From assembly GCA_013792005.1 (NCBI GenBank), contig VMSU01000136.1, forward strand, positions 1 to 40,388: a DNA stretch of 40,388 nucleotides, read 5' to 3'. Of this stretch, positions 7,893-18,180 are shown one piece after another (the first letter of the stretch is position 1; each line of letters starts with the position of its first letter). Source of the DNA: Desulfobulbaceae bacterium (lineage in GTDB: Bacteria > Desulfobacterota > Desulfobulbia > Desulfobulbales > VMSU01). The notes beneath the pieces are model-generated. The model saw only the letters and a list, made by a program, of their open reading frames with translations, made no database searches and was not told the DNA's origin. Both the position numbers and the translations under genes were made by a program.

Positions 7893-7938
7893 ATATAATG
7901 CCTGATCATTATATCATCAACAAATGGAAACGTGTCAA
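7893..7938 (-). promoter_or_regulatory. Divergent regulatory region: palindrome and minus-strand promoter for the HD-GYP gene
   Basis: On the minus strand, TTGACA (7938-7933) and TATAAT (7913-7908) are both perfect, with a 19-bp spacer, slightly longer than ideal. The -10 is part of a perfect inverted repeat, ATATAATG / CATTATAT at 7893-7900 and 7907-7914 with a 6-bp centre, which could be a repressor site. It lies between the HD-GYP gene and the divergent 7962 gene. Confidence 0.45.
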
Positions 7939-7961
7939 ATTTTAATTATATTGAAATCACA

Positions 7962-8339
7962 ATGAACAAACCCAAGGTGAATAGTAAGATGATTTTTTCA
8001 GAACTGCTTGCGAAGCAGCCGTGCACGAGCGTGGCAAGTCTGAAAAAGGCTAAGCCCTCCGGCCGAACTCAGGCTCAGGGGCTAATTTTCAAGGAATTAC
8101 CCACAGATTCTGCGGAAGAGGCCAAAATCCTTGAGGCTATTAGCTTTCCCGGCAGGAGTCAACACGTCATCGAACACGCCAAACTTCTTTCAATGGGTTT
8201 GGAACTGTTACAGGAATTCAAGGACTCGGCGCTTACTATGGGTTATATCTTCCAATTTCTGGCATCCGAGATGGTCTTGCAACATATGCTCACGGCCGAC
8301 CTGGAGTATTTCCCGTTTATCATCGAAGATGGGGTTTAG
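7962..8339 (+). CDS. Hypothetical protein
   Basis: 125 residues if started at ATG 7962; a GTG at 7932 and an ATG at 7989 are alternatives and no site has a strong ribosome-binding sequence. Mostly helical, soluble-looking: 'AEEAKILEAISFPGRSQHVIEHAKLLSMGLELLQEFKD' then a hydrophobic 'TMGYIFQFLASEMVLQHMLTADLEYF'. I do not recognise the family. It is followed by a fragment resembling a chromate-transporter C-terminus in another frame, so it may be one end of a rearranged region. Confidence 0.5.
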   Translation: MNKPKVNSKMIFSELLAKQPCTSVASLKKAKPSGRTQAQGLIFKELPTDSAEEAKILEAISFPGRSQHVIEHAKLLSMGLELLQEFKDSALTMGYIFQFLASEMVLQHMLTADLEYFPFIIEDGV

Positions 8340-8340
8340 G

Positions 8341-8496
8341 TTGATATTCAGTAACAACCTCGGATCTGCATATTTCTATAGTTCCATTTCAACATCTATA
8401 GCTTTTATAGGTATGCTCCGCCTTAAATGGGGCATGATTCCTGTCATTATCGGCTCCGCTCTGGCGGGGTTTATCTGGAAAATCATCATTCAATAA
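8341..8496 (+). pseudogene. Remnant resembling the C-terminus of a chromate transporter
   Basis: The frame ending TAA 8494-8496 reads 'SISTSIAFIGMLRLKWGMIPVIIGSALAGFIWKIII'. The pattern 'LRLKW..IPVIIGSALAGFI' matches the last transmembrane hairpin of ChrA-family chromate transporters ('...R.K.NP..VI...A..G.'). Nothing upstream in any frame looks like the rest of ChrA, and there is no own ribosome-binding site, so this is read as a 3' relic. Rhodanese-containing proteins like the one at 8807 are common neighbours of chromate transporters, which supports the reading. It could instead be a short membrane peptide. Confidence 0.4.
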
Positions 8497-8510
8497 TAAG
8501 GAGAATCGTT

Positions 8511-8804
8511 ATGCCGCCTACCGAAAAACATTTTGCAACGAGTATGGACAGAACAGGCAAAGACTACGCCGACTTGCACCGTTGGATAGATGATCCGGAG
8601 CATAAAAATGAACGGCACGATTTCACCAGGATATGGGATTTCGGGCCGCAAATAACCGAACAATATGGCGAGGAAGGTGTGCGGGAATACATCGAACATC
8701 TCCGTGAGGACATGGAGAAGAAATTCAAGAAAATCCGTCACGAATACAAAGCCGCCATGGGTGAGGCTTATGAGTATTTCGGCATTAAGCGCAGGGAGGT
8801 TTAA
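8511..8804 (+). CDS. Hypothetical 97-residue soluble protein
   Basis: The ATG at 8511 is preceded by AAGGAG seven bases upstream and so is preferred over the longer open frame. Highly charged and helical: 'YADLHRWIDDPEHKNERHDFTRIWDFGPQITEQYGEEGVREYIEHLREDMEKKFKK' (shown in parts by pattern; key features are HRWID, HDFTRI and a long amphipathic helix). No signal peptide or membrane segment. Three bases separate it from the HDIG-rhodanese gene, so the two are co-transcribed. It reads like a small domain of unknown function; I cannot name it. Confidence 0.75.
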   Translation: MPPTEKHFATSMDRTGKDYADLHRWIDDPEHKNERHDFTRIWDFGPQITEQYGEEGVREYIEHLREDMEKKFKKIRHEYKAAMGEAYEYFGIKRREV

Positions 8805-8806
8805 TT

Positions 8807-9667
8807 ATGAGCCAAGACTATACGATTCAGCAAAAAGATATTGACACACTCCAACAGGCCGGGGTCAGTCAGCCCGATATCGACCACTCCCGTGCGGTGG
8901 CTGCAAAGGCTTTAGACATTGCCAGACGCACTCATGCAGACCTGGACATGGAACTGGTGGGCAGGGGCGCGTTGTTCCACGATCTGGGCAAAGCCAAAAC
9001 CCATGACATCATTCATGGCCGTATAGGCGCTGAAATGGGCGAGGCGCTTGGACTGTCTGTTGCGATTACTGCAATTATGGAAAAGCACATTCGGGGAGGT
9101 TTGACGGCAGAGGAAGCCATGGAGCTGGGCTTACCGGTTAAAGATTATACTCTCCGGCGTTTAGAGGAAAGGATTGTCATCTATGCCGACCGCCTAGTCG
9201 ACATCATCCACGATGGTATCGTGAAGATCAGCGAAGAATCCGAAGGCGAGACACAGTTCGTTGAGATCCTTAGAGAGATTCCCAAATACGGCAAAAATGA
9301 CATCACCCTGAACCGCTACCTTGCTTACCACGCAGAGATTCAAGGATTGATCGCAGGACGGATTGTCGGTGTGAAACAACTTAAAAACCTGGGCAGCCGC
9401 GAGGCTATTATTCTCCTGGATGTTCGACGTAAGGCGGACTATGAGGCAGCCAAAAAAAAAATCCCTGGTGCGGTCTGGCGCGACCCTGAATTAATAGACG
9501 AATGGAGCGCCAATCTACCGAAAAACAGCCAAATGGTCATCTACTGTGCGCGGGGTGGCTCTGTGAGTCAGGCGGTGAGTAAGCAGCTTCGCGAAAAAGG
9601 CGTTAAGGTCGCCTATCTCCATGGCGGACTGAAGGCATGGACCGATCAAAATGAAGCCGTTGAGTGA
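8807..9667 (+). CDS. HDIG-domain phosphohydrolase fused to a rhodanese domain
   Basis: 286 residues. N-terminal HD domain (about 20-185) with 'HSRAVAAKALDIARR', 'GALFHDLGKAKTH' (HD pair), 'HGRIGAEMGEALGL', 'IMEKHIRGG' and 'ERIVIYADRLVDI', as in the TIGR00295/HDIG proteins, which are predicted metal-dependent nucleotide or phosphoester hydrolases. The C-terminal ~95 residues are a rhodanese: 'ILLDVRRKADYEAAKKKIPGA', then the loop 'VIYCARGGSVSQAV' with a catalytic cysteine, and 'VAYLHGGLKAW'. Such sulfurtransferase domains move sulfane sulfur. The ATG is three bases after the previous stop with GGGAGG before it. The fusion suggests one polypeptide serving two steps, but the substrate is unknown. 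Genes around it (chromate-transporter remnant, MFS exporter) hint at toxic-ion or sulfur stress. Confidence 0.85.
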   Translation: MSQDYTIQQKDIDTLQQAGVSQPDIDHSRAVAAKALDIARRTHADLDMELVGRGALFHDLGKAKTHDIIHGRIGAEMGEALGLSVAITAIMEKHIRGGLTAEEAMELGLPVKDYTLRRLEERIVIYADRLVDIIHDGIVKISEESEGETQFVEILREIPKYGKNDITLNRYLAYHAEIQGLIAGRIVGVKQLKNLGSREAIILLDVRRKADYEAAKKKIPGAVWRDPELIDEWSANLPKNSQMVIYCARGGSVSQAVSKQLREKGVKVAYLHGGLKAWTDQNEAVE

Positions 9668-9715
9668 AGCAGCGAAACATTGAAGCCTGCAGCGCTGTTT
9701 TTCACCCAACACCTC

Positions 9716-9946
9716 ATGAGAGACAAGATAACTGACCAAAAAAAATCAATCGCAGAAGAAGTCGAAACCCATCTGGCGCGCGCCGCGTTTGCCGAAGAAA
9801 GTGAGCCTTGTCCGCTTGACACTAAAGAAGAGATAGGCGCTAACGACACTGGCGTACCTACCCAGAAGGATGATGGAGAATCTCTCATGCAATCCCTTGA
9901 TAATGATTTGCCTTTTGCCGGGATAAGAACAAATAAACGGGCATGA
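9716..9946 (+). CDS. Short hydrophilic hypothetical protein
   Basis: 76 residues from ATG 9716 (a TTG at 9680 would add 12 residues). Acidic and low in hydrophobics: 'KKSIAEEVETHLARAAFAEESEPCPLDTKEE'. Its TGA overlaps the start of the MFS gene as ATGA, so translation of the two may be coupled, which is the main reason for accepting it. No family recognised. Confidence 0.4.
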   Translation: MRDKITDQKKSIAEEVETHLARAAFAEESEPCPLDTKEEIGANDTGVPTQKDDGESLMQSLDNDLPFAGIRTNKRA

Positions 9947-11130
9947 AGCTCAACCCCTTTTTATTTCTCTGCGCCACCGGGCTTTTGGCGATTTTCAGCT
10001 CCACCATCTCCAAAAGCCCGGCGCTGCCACTCTTTGCCAGACACTTAGGCGCTGACCCGTCCGGCATTGGCTTTATCGCCGGTATTTCGGCCTTTGCCGG
10101 TGTCGCCTTCAGTGTCCCTGCCGGCATGATGGCAGATCGCTTCGGTAAAAAGCAGATGATCCTGGTGGCGACAACCATCTTTGCAACGGCACCTTTCGGC
10201 TATCTGGTGGTAAACACACTTTGGCAACTGGCTCTGGTGCGTTTTTTCCATGGGTTTGCCACAGCCATTTTCATACCTGTAGCCATGGCCTTAGTTTCAG
10301 GACTGTCACAGAAAGAACGGGGTGAAAAGCTGGGCTGGTTTTCCACCGCGACGCTCTTGGGACGATTCATGGCCCCGATCGTTGGCGGTGGCATCCTAGG
10401 CCTTTATTCTCTAGAATCATCTACTGGCTACACCCTTGTCTACCTTGTCTGCAGCGGAGTTGGCATAGCCACACTTGCCATGGCAAGCAGTCTGTCTGTG
10501 CCTCAAGAGCCTAAGCAGATCAGCCAATCATGGTTGGAGATGTTTTATGTCTTCAAGACAGTCGCCCTCCACCGCAACATCCTGCTGACCTGTTTTGTGG
10601 AAGCAGCTATTCTTTTTGCCTATGGCACATTTGAGACATTTCTCCCCCTGTATGCTGTAAACAACGGTTTAACTACCACCCAAATCGGCATCTTTCTCTC
10701 TGGCCAAATCATTGTGTTGGCGCTGACCAAACCGATCATGGGAAAATTTTCAGACCGTCATGGCCGCAGACCGCAAATATTCGCAGGCGGCGTGCTCGGG
10801 GCGGCCAGCATCGGCGGCTTTTATTTCGTTTCATCCTTCCTCCCCCTGTTCTGCCTCAGCATAACCTTCGGCCTTTGTCTTTCGGTAGTGACCTCGGCAA
10901 CGTCGGCCTACATCGCAGACCTGAGCTCTTCCGAGGCCCATGGCTCCGCCATGGGGCTACTCGGCTCGATCATGGATATTGGACACACTACCGGCCCACT
11001 GCTTTCAGGGATTGTGGCGGCCTCGTTCGGTTACGCACACTCTTTTTTGGGGGCGGCGCTCGTTCTCCTCTGCGTCTCCTTACTTTTTCATTTCATGATT
11101 GGGCAACGCCCTGAAGGGTGTGCCTCATGA
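9943..11130 (+). CDS. Major facilitator superfamily transporter
   Basis: 395 residues, about twelve hydrophobic segments. Motif A occurs twice as expected for the two halves: 'GMMADRFGKKQM' after helix 2 and 'GKFSDRHGRRPQ' after helix 8. 'RFFHGFATAIFIPVAMALVSGL' in helix 4 resembles drug/H+ antiporters. Substrate cannot be read from sequence; an efflux role is most common in this subgroup. Start overlaps the previous stop (ATGA). It is the last gene of the small cluster beginning near 7962. A stem AAGCACTG/CAGTGCTT (11239-11268) lies about 110 bases downstream but lacks a following T-run. Confidence 0.88.
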   Translation: MKLNPFLFLCATGLLAIFSSTISKSPALPLFARHLGADPSGIGFIAGISAFAGVAFSVPAGMMADRFGKKQMILVATTIFATAPFGYLVVNTLWQLALVRFFHGFATAIFIPVAMALVSGLSQKERGEKLGWFSTATLLGRFMAPIVGGGILGLYSLESSTGYTLVYLVCSGVGIATLAMASSLSVPQEPKQISQSWLEMFYVFKTVALHRNILLTCFVEAAILFAYGTFETFLPLYAVNNGLTTTQIGIFLSGQIIVLALTKPIMGKFSDRHGRRPQIFAGGVLGAASIGGFYFVSSFLPLFCLSITFGLCLSVVTSATSAYIADLSSSEAHGSAMGLLGSIMDIGHTTGPLLSGIVAASFGYAHSFLGAALVLLCVSLLFHFMIGQRPEGCAS

Positions 11131-11585
11131 GGGAACCGTTCATTGCTTCGACATCACATGCTGAAATTTTGAATCCAAGATTTTTAAAATCGGTGGTTAA
11201 AATGATTTCCCACACCACACTCTCTAATTGTCCTAACGAAGCACTGATCGTTTTACTTCGCAGTGCTTTGCTGAATTGATAGGGCTGGTCAATTTTACTC
11301 AAATTTTTCTCACACAAACTCTTTTCTTTTTCTTTCTTGAATCCGCCATCGAAAAGCCATTGACTTACATAATATGCTAGGCTACTAGTTTCCTATCATT
11401 GAACGCTGGACTGAATATTTTTGAAGTTCTAAAATGAGCGCCCTGGAAAAACAACGGCTTAGTTTTCGATCCAACCAACCTTCCACTTTGCAGAAGAGCG
11501 GTTTTCCGGAATGGCTGGCGTGATTTTTTCGTATCGTGCCGAGCTCTCAAAAAGCAAAATCCTATCACAGAAAGGAGAGTTATCT
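11131..11585 (+). other. 455-bp intergenic region before the secreted DUF1566 gene
   Basis: No gene supported on either strand. It holds a perfect 8-bp inverted repeat (AAGCACTG 11239-11246, CAGTGCTT 11261-11268) of unknown role and a TTGACT at 11360 with a weak -10 (TACTAG, 11383-11388) at 17-bp spacing. The last 15 bases contain AAAGGAGAG, the ribosome-binding site of the next gene. Confidence 0.5.
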
Positions 11586-12131
11586 ATGTCATGGCCCGTA
11601 TTCTGCCGCTTGATGCGTGTAACGTTTTTTCTCTTTTTGGGCCTTATAGCGAGTACTCTTCCGGCTGGAGCCGAAGAGTCCGGAGTGGTAAGTGGCAGCC
11701 TCTTTGTTAAGCTTGATGCCTTAGGTAACGAACTTTCTAAAGATGCGGTCGCGTGGGCCATGGTCAAGGATACGCAGAAAGGTCTGACATGGGAGGCAAA
11801 AACCGTGGACGGCTCAATCCATAACGCCACTAATGAGTATACCTGGAAGGAGGCAAAAGAGGTGTTTCTGGCGGAATTGAATGGAGCGAAATTCGGCGGA
11901 TTTGATGATTGGCGCATGCCGAACGATACTGAAATCAATACACTTATGAGGCGTGACCAGGAAGAGCCCTATGTCGATCGAGCATACTTTCCTAATATCC
12001 TGCCTGTGACTTACTGGAACTTTTATATTTGCGGCAGCGGAGCGGTTATGAGTGATACGAAAAGCTTCGGCAAGAAAAGCGTCCGTGCCGCCAAGCATCA
12101 TGCCATCGCGGTACGGGGAAGGGAATTATAA
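11586..12131 (+). CDS. Secreted DUF1566 (Lcl C-terminal domain) protein
   Basis: 181 residues from ATG 11586, which sits behind AAAGGAGAG; an open frame extends 25 codons upstream without a site. An N-terminal signal peptide ('VTFFLFLGLIASTLPAGAEE', cleavage likely after GAE or AGA) exports it. The body is a DUF1566 domain: 'DTQKGLTWEAK', 'TWKEAKEVFLAELN', 'FGGFDDWRMPNDTEINTLM', 'FPNILPVTYWN', ending 'HAIAVRGREL'. These domains are frequent in secreted proteins of deltaproteobacteria and look like sugar- or ligand-binding folds; no function is established for this one. Followed by a good terminator, and convergent with another DUF1566 gene. Confidence 0.82.
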   Translation: MSWPVFCRLMRVTFFLFLGLIASTLPAGAEESGVVSGSLFVKLDALGNELSKDAVAWAMVKDTQKGLTWEAKTVDGSIHNATNEYTWKEAKEVFLAELNGAKFGGFDDWRMPNDTEINTLMRRDQEEPYVDRAYFPNILPVTYWNFYICGSGAVMSDTKSFGKKSVRAAKHHAIAVRGREL

Positions 12132-12164
12132 GTCCATGGTAAAAAGAGCCACGGCAATCAGTCA

Positions 12165-12196
12165 AAGGCAGAGCCACCTCTGACCCTGCCTTTTTT
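12165..12196 (+). terminator. Rho-independent terminator between convergent DUF1566 genes
   Basis: AAGGCAG (12165-12171) pairs with CTGCCTT (12186-12192), followed directly by a run of six or more T (12191-12196). It ends the 11586 transcript. Confidence 0.75.
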
Positions 12197-12238
12197 CTAA
12201 CCACCTATCTTTCCCGGCCTACTTGTATTTCCCTACCA

Positions 12239-13183
12239 TTAGGCCGTACGGCATAACCTCCCGAAAGCACCGGGAATTGTCCCAGAAGCCCAGAAGAAGG
12301 TGGCCTGCTTGTAGTCGACAAACCAATACCCTCCAGGCAACCGCTGACCGGCAACGAAAATAAATGGCTGAAGACGAGAAAAACAGGGATGAATGAATTG
12401 TTCATTGTCGTTTAACTCCGGTTGCACCAACGACATGGCCTCTTCTAAAGTAGGCATGCGCCAGTCGGAGAAACCGGCAAACCCTTTTTTATTGATCTCT
12501 GCAATATAATTTTGAACTTGCCGAAGCGAGGTAATATCACAGCCTTGACGCTGCCACATTATTCCTGTCACGGCCTCGGTGACAGTCAGGCCATCACCAT
12601 TATCCACCAAATGAGTTTCAAAGCGCCCTTCCGGATTACATTTGCTATCGAAAAATCCATATTGCTTTATAATTCCAGGGATTTCCTCTTCTTTCACCAC
12701 CGATGCCTCAGCAGGAAGATGGACCTTTTTTAGGCCAGGAGGCAGCGGTTGATCTTTAGTGGGCAGGCCGGTTTCTAGATCATCAATCTGGACACTGACG
12801 ATAATCGGCTTGATTAACCCTCCGCCATCTCCTTTCAAGACATTATCGGTCAACCACTGCTTTAAAGCAGCATCCACGGCATAACACTTATCAAGACCGG
12901 CCTTTTCCCCTTGGGCTGCAATACAGTTCTGAATCATTTCCTGGGGTGCATCGATCTCGGCCAAAACTCGGGCGTGCTTAATTCCCCGCTCCATGAGGCA
13001 GAGTTTTGCCGGCTCCTGCCAGCTATCTATATAAAAATAGTAATAGCGTTCCCCCTTGGTGCGGATATTCCGCTCCTTGCTGCCCCAACTTTCAAAAATC
13101 GTGAAGGTCAATGCCGGGGTAATGTCCCAGTCAATTGTAGCCTGAGCGCTCGTTGCCAGTCCCAACTTTTCAAAAATTCCCAT
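12239..13183 (-). CDS. DUF1566-domain protein with an unusual N-terminal domain
   Basis: 314 residues from ATG 13183 with GGAAGGAGA just upstream. There is no signal peptide. Residues 1-115 form a separate domain rich in aromatic residues and cysteines ('DWDITPALTFTIFESWGSKE', 'ERYYYFYIDSW', 'KLCLMERGIKHARVLAEIDA', 'CIAAQGEKAGLDKCYAV'); I have a sense of having seen this in other sulfate reducers but cannot name it. The C-terminal ~120 residues are a DUF1566 domain: 'DNGDGLTVTEAVTGIMWQRQG', 'AEINKKGFAGFSDWRMPTLEEAMSL', 'YWFVDY'. The two DUF1566 genes face each other, share the DWRMP core and differ in location signals, so they may be a secreted/cytoplasmic pair from an old duplication. Confidence 0.8.
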   Translation of the reverse strand: MGIFEKLGLATSAQATIDWDITPALTFTIFESWGSKERNIRTKGERYYYFYIDSWQEPAKLCLMERGIKHARVLAEIDAPQEMIQNCIAAQGEKAGLDKCYAVDAALKQWLTDNVLKGDGGGLIKPIIVSVQIDDLETGLPTKDQPLPPGLKKVHLPAEASVVKEEEIPGIIKQYGFFDSKCNPEGRFETHLVDNGDGLTVTEAVTGIMWQRQGCDITSLRQVQNYIAEINKKGFAGFSDWRMPTLEEAMSLVQPELNDNEQFIHPCFSRLQPFIFVAGQRLPGGYWFVDYKQATFFWASGTIPGAFGRLCRTA

Positions 13184-13283
13184 AATAAATCTCCTTCCGC
13201 GATTATTGGTGGTATGCCCGGCATATTTCTGCCTGACATGTTTTCAATATTGTCATTTTGCAATTTTGTTATTTTACCCAACC

Positions 13284-13309
13284 ATGAGATAGATTATAGT
13301 ATATCTCAT
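13284..13309. promoter_or_regulatory. Perfect 8+8 inverted repeat, candidate operator upstream of glgX
   Basis: ATGAGATA (13284-13291) and TATCTCAT (13302-13309) are perfect inverted repeats with a 10-bp centre, containing a -10-like TATAGT (13295-13300). It lies in the 169-bp divergent gap between the 13183 DUF1566 gene and glgX, 44 bp before the glgX start, a position suited to a dimeric regulator. Confidence 0.4.
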
Positions 13310-13352
13310 CACAATTTGGAATACTTTTAGGAATTATTATTAACAATGAAAA

Positions 13353-15436
<2,084 letters not shown>

Positions 15437-15440
<4 letters not shown>

Positions 15441-15943
15441 AGCTCTGCTTTTTAGGAGATTCTCTCATCGAATACTATGACTGGCAGGCACGGTTTCCTG
15501 GACATACGGTCGACAATCTAGGTATTTCCGGTGAGACAACAGCCGAACTCCTTTTTCGGATTCCCTATCTCGACCTTACCACAGAAGCTCCTGATTGTGT
15601 CATTATCATGACCGGAACGAACGATATCCTGATGAACACCAACTTCCTGCCCACCTACGAACAGATTGTCATCTCCATCCGGCAACTCTTGCCCAAGACA
15701 TCGCTTGTGGCCTGCGGGCTCTTTCCGATGACCATTTCGTGGATGGCGCAAGGCTCGATACCCCAGATAAACGCCGAACTGAAGGCCCTCTGCCTGCGTT
15801 ACAAAATAGGGTATCTCGACGGAGACCGCCTGATCCCTGATGCTATGACCAGCCACCTCTTTTTTCTTGAGGATGGGGTCCATTTGACTCCCCATGGCTA
15901 TACCGTCTGGAGTAAGGCTATTACCCGCCACTTACATCTCTGA
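15437..15943 (+). CDS. SGNH/GDSL hydrolase
   Basis: 168 residues with all four SGNH blocks: '[12 protein letters not shown]' (nucleophile Ser), '[15 protein letters not shown]' (Gly), '[13 protein letters not shown]' (Asn) and '[13 protein letters not shown]' (Asp and His). Family members hydrolyse esters of lipids or acylated sugars; there is no signal peptide, so this one is cytoplasmic. Translationally coupled to glgX by ATGA, which suggests a role with glycogen-derived oligosaccharides, but that is inference from position. TCTGACA/TGTCAGA repeats (15939-15970) follow without a T-run. Confidence 0.88.
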
Positions 15944-16056
15944 CAGGCCACCTCTTTAACCTTTGTCAGAAGTTACTGACTACAACATGGCATTACCCAA
16001 ACACTTTCTGTCCCCAAGAACTTCTCTCTCGTATCCAGTTTAGGAAATCTAAGATC

Positions 16057-17610
16057 ATGACCACCAAGCGACACGACAAAGACCTGGCCAACTTAACCTG
16101 TCTCTATGAGATCACCAAGGTCCTGGCCTCATCAACCGACCTTCACGATTGTCTCAAACGCTCTTTGACCATCTTGTCCGCCTTTGCTGGACTGCAGAAC
16201 GGCACAGTAACCCTGATCAACCAGAAATCTGGCCAGCTGGAAATCGAAGTAGCTTACGGCATGAGCGCTGAAGCCAGAAAACGCGGAGTCTATGATATTG
16301 GTGAAGGGATCACCGGTCGAGTGGTCGCCAGCGGCACCCCGATTATCGTACCCCAGGTCAGCAAGGAACCCCTTTTCCTGAACCGCACCAGGACCCGCGG
16401 CAACTTAAGCGGCAAACCCATCTCTTTCCTCTGTGTGCCAATCAAGCATGGCAAAAACACTATCGGTTCCTTAAGCGCTGATTGTGATTTCCAGGAAGGG
16501 GCGAACTACGAGGAAGAGATCCGCTTACTCACCATCGTCAGCGGCCTGTTCGCCCAGACCGCAACCAGAATTCAAGCCTTCAATCAAGAAAAAGAGCAGC
16601 TCGTAAACGAAAACAGCCAGCTCAGGCAGCAGCTTTCCGAAAAATACCGGATTGACACCATCATCTCCAACAGTAGCCGAATGCAGGAGGTCTTAGAGAT
16701 GACCAGGCGGGTCGCGGACTCCACCGCTACTGTCCTCCTCCGAGGCGAATCCGGCACCGGCAAAACCATGGTGGCCAAGGCCATCCACTTCAACAGTAAA
16801 CGGACAAAGAAACCCTTTGTTGCGGTAAATTGCTCCGCCCTACCTGAAACCCTCCTGGAAAGTGAATTGTTCGGACATGAAAAAGGGGCCTTTACCGGGG
16901 CAAGCGCCCTGAAAAAGGGGCGTTTTGAAGAGGCAGAGGGTGGCACCCTCTTCCTGGATGAAATCGGAGAATTGTCCCTGGCTGTTCAAGTCAAGCTCCT
17001 AAACGTGGTGCAAGAGCTTGAATTTCAGCGTCTGGGCAGCGCGACCGTTCGTAAATGTAATGTCCGACTGATCACCGCCACCAACAAGGATCTCGAAAAA
17101 GCTGTTGCGCAAGGCACCTTCCGCGAGGATTTCTATTACCGGCTCAATGTCTTCCCTGTCTATATCCCGCCGCTCCGCGAACGGCGAACCGACATCCTGC
17201 TGCTGGCTGAATTTTTCCTGCAAAAATATAATGAAGAAAATAACAAGAATGTCCAACGAATCTCCACCTCGGCCATTGACCTGCTGGTTCAGTACCATTG
17301 GCCAGGCAATGTCAGAGAACTGCAAAACTGCATGGAGCGGGCGCTGCTGATCTGCGACGAGGATACCATCAAAAGCTATCACCTGCCGCCAACACTACAG
17401 AGCTCCGCATCCCTCGGAGAAGCAAAACCCTTGTCGTTTACCGCTGCAGTAGAAAATTTCGAGCGGGAGCTGATTATCGATGCCCTCAAACGCTTCACTG
17501 GCAATCAAAGCAAGGCGGCCGAACACCTCGACACCAGCCTCAGGATCATCAATTATAAGATCCACAAATATAGCATTGACCCCAATCAATTCAAGGTTGG
17601 CAAACCGTGA
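16057..17610 (+). CDS. nifA: NifA-type sigma-54-dependent activator (GAF-AAA+-Fis)
   Basis: 517 residues. N-terminal GAF domain (about 15-185): '[25 protein letters not shown]', '[21 protein letters not shown]', '[19 protein letters not shown]', the pattern of NifA and NifA-like sensors. AAA+ domain (about 210-440): Walker A 'GESGTGKT', the sigma-54 contact loop GAFTGA, Walker B '[11 protein letters not shown]', arginine-finger region and '[10 protein letters not shown]'. C-terminal Fis-type HTH: '[39 protein letters not shown]', close to NifA. It binds upstream sites and opens sigma-54 promoters by ATP hydrolysis. No nif structural genes are in this window, so the target is unproven and 'NifA-like' is the cautious name. 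Its TGA overlaps the GTG of queH. Confidence 0.85.
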   Translation: MTTKRHDKDLANLTCLYEITKVLASSTDLHDCLKRSLTILSAFAGLQNGTVTLINQKSGQLEIEVAYGMSAEARKRGVYDIGEGITGRVVASGTPIIVPQVSKEPLFLNRTRTRGNLSGKPISFLCVPIKHGKNTIGSLSADCDFQEGANYEEEIRLLTIVSGLFAQTATRIQAFNQEKEQLVNENSQLRQQLSEKYRIDTIISNSSRMQEVLEMTRRVADSTATVLLRGESGTGKTMVAKAIHFNSKRTKKPFVAVNCSALPETLLESELFGHEKGAFTGASALKKGRFEEAEGGTLFLDEIGELSLAVQVKLLNVVQELEFQRLGSATVRKCNVRLITATNKDLEKAVAQGTFREDFYYRLNVFPVYIPPLRERRTDILLLAEFFLQKYNEENNKNVQRISTSAIDLLVQYHWPGNVRELQNCMERALLICDEDTIKSYHLPPTLQSSASLGEAKPLSFTAAVENFERELIIDALKRFTGNQSKAAEHLDTSLRIINYKIHKYSIDPNQFKVGKP

Positions 17611-18176
17611 ACGTCCTCCTCCATGTCTGTTGCGGACCCTGCGCCATCTACCCCCTCTCGATTATCCGCAAGCAGGGCCATGAGGCACAGGGCTATTTCG
17701 TCAACCCCAACATTCACCCCTTCAAGGAGTTTCAGCGCCGCATCGAAACCTTAGAAACCATGAGCCAACAGCTCAAATTTGAGGTCGAGTTTGAGCGACA
17801 ATATGGCCTCCGTGAGTTCCTGCGCCAAACCGTCTTTCATGAAGAGAGCCGCTGCGGACTCTGCTATGCCATGCGCCTGAGGCCAACGGCGGAGAGGGCC
17901 GTTGCCATCGGGGCCGATGCCTTTTCCAGCACCCTACTCTATAGCCGATTCCAAAACCATGCCCTGCTCAGGCAGCAGGGGGACTCCTTGGCCGCTGAGT
18001 TGGGAATTGCCTTCTATTATGAGGATTTCAGGACTGGATGGCAAAAAGGAATTGATCAGTCGGTTGCCATGGGCCTTTACCGACAACCTTACTGCGGCTG
18101 TATTTATAGCGAACAGGAACGTTACGACAAGCTATGGAAGAAAGCTGCAGAGAAACGTACGAACAAAGATAAATAA
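17607..18176 (+). CDS. queH: Epoxyqueuosine reductase QueH
   Basis: 189 residues. QueH reduces epoxyqueuosine to queuosine in tRNA, a cobalamin-independent replacement for QueG using an iron-sulfur cluster. Family cysteine motifs are present: '[14 protein letters not shown]' at the N-terminus, '[12 protein letters not shown]' in the middle and '[14 protein letters not shown]' near the C-terminus. Starts with GTG overlapping the nifA stop (GTGA). The pyrimidine-dimer glycosylase follows after four bases, so the three genes probably share a transcript. Confidence 0.9.
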   Translation: MNVLLHVCCGPCAIYPLSIIRKQGHEAQGYFVNPNIHPFKEFQRRIETLETMSQQLKFEVEFERQYGLREFLRQTVFHEESRCGLCYAMRLRPTAERAVAIGADAFSSTLLYSRFQNHALLRQQGDSLAAELGIAFYYEDFRTGWQKGIDQSVAMGLYRQPYCGCIYSEQERYDKLWKKAAEKRTNKDK

Positions 18177-18180
18177 CACC

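Noticed and set aside
11239-11268. Stem-loop after the MFS gene as a terminator
   Set aside because: The 8-bp stem is perfect but no T-run follows, so a terminator call is not supported.
15939-15970. TCTGACA/TGTCAGA inverted repeat after the GDSL hydrolase
   Set aside because: Long loop and no T-run; may be chance.
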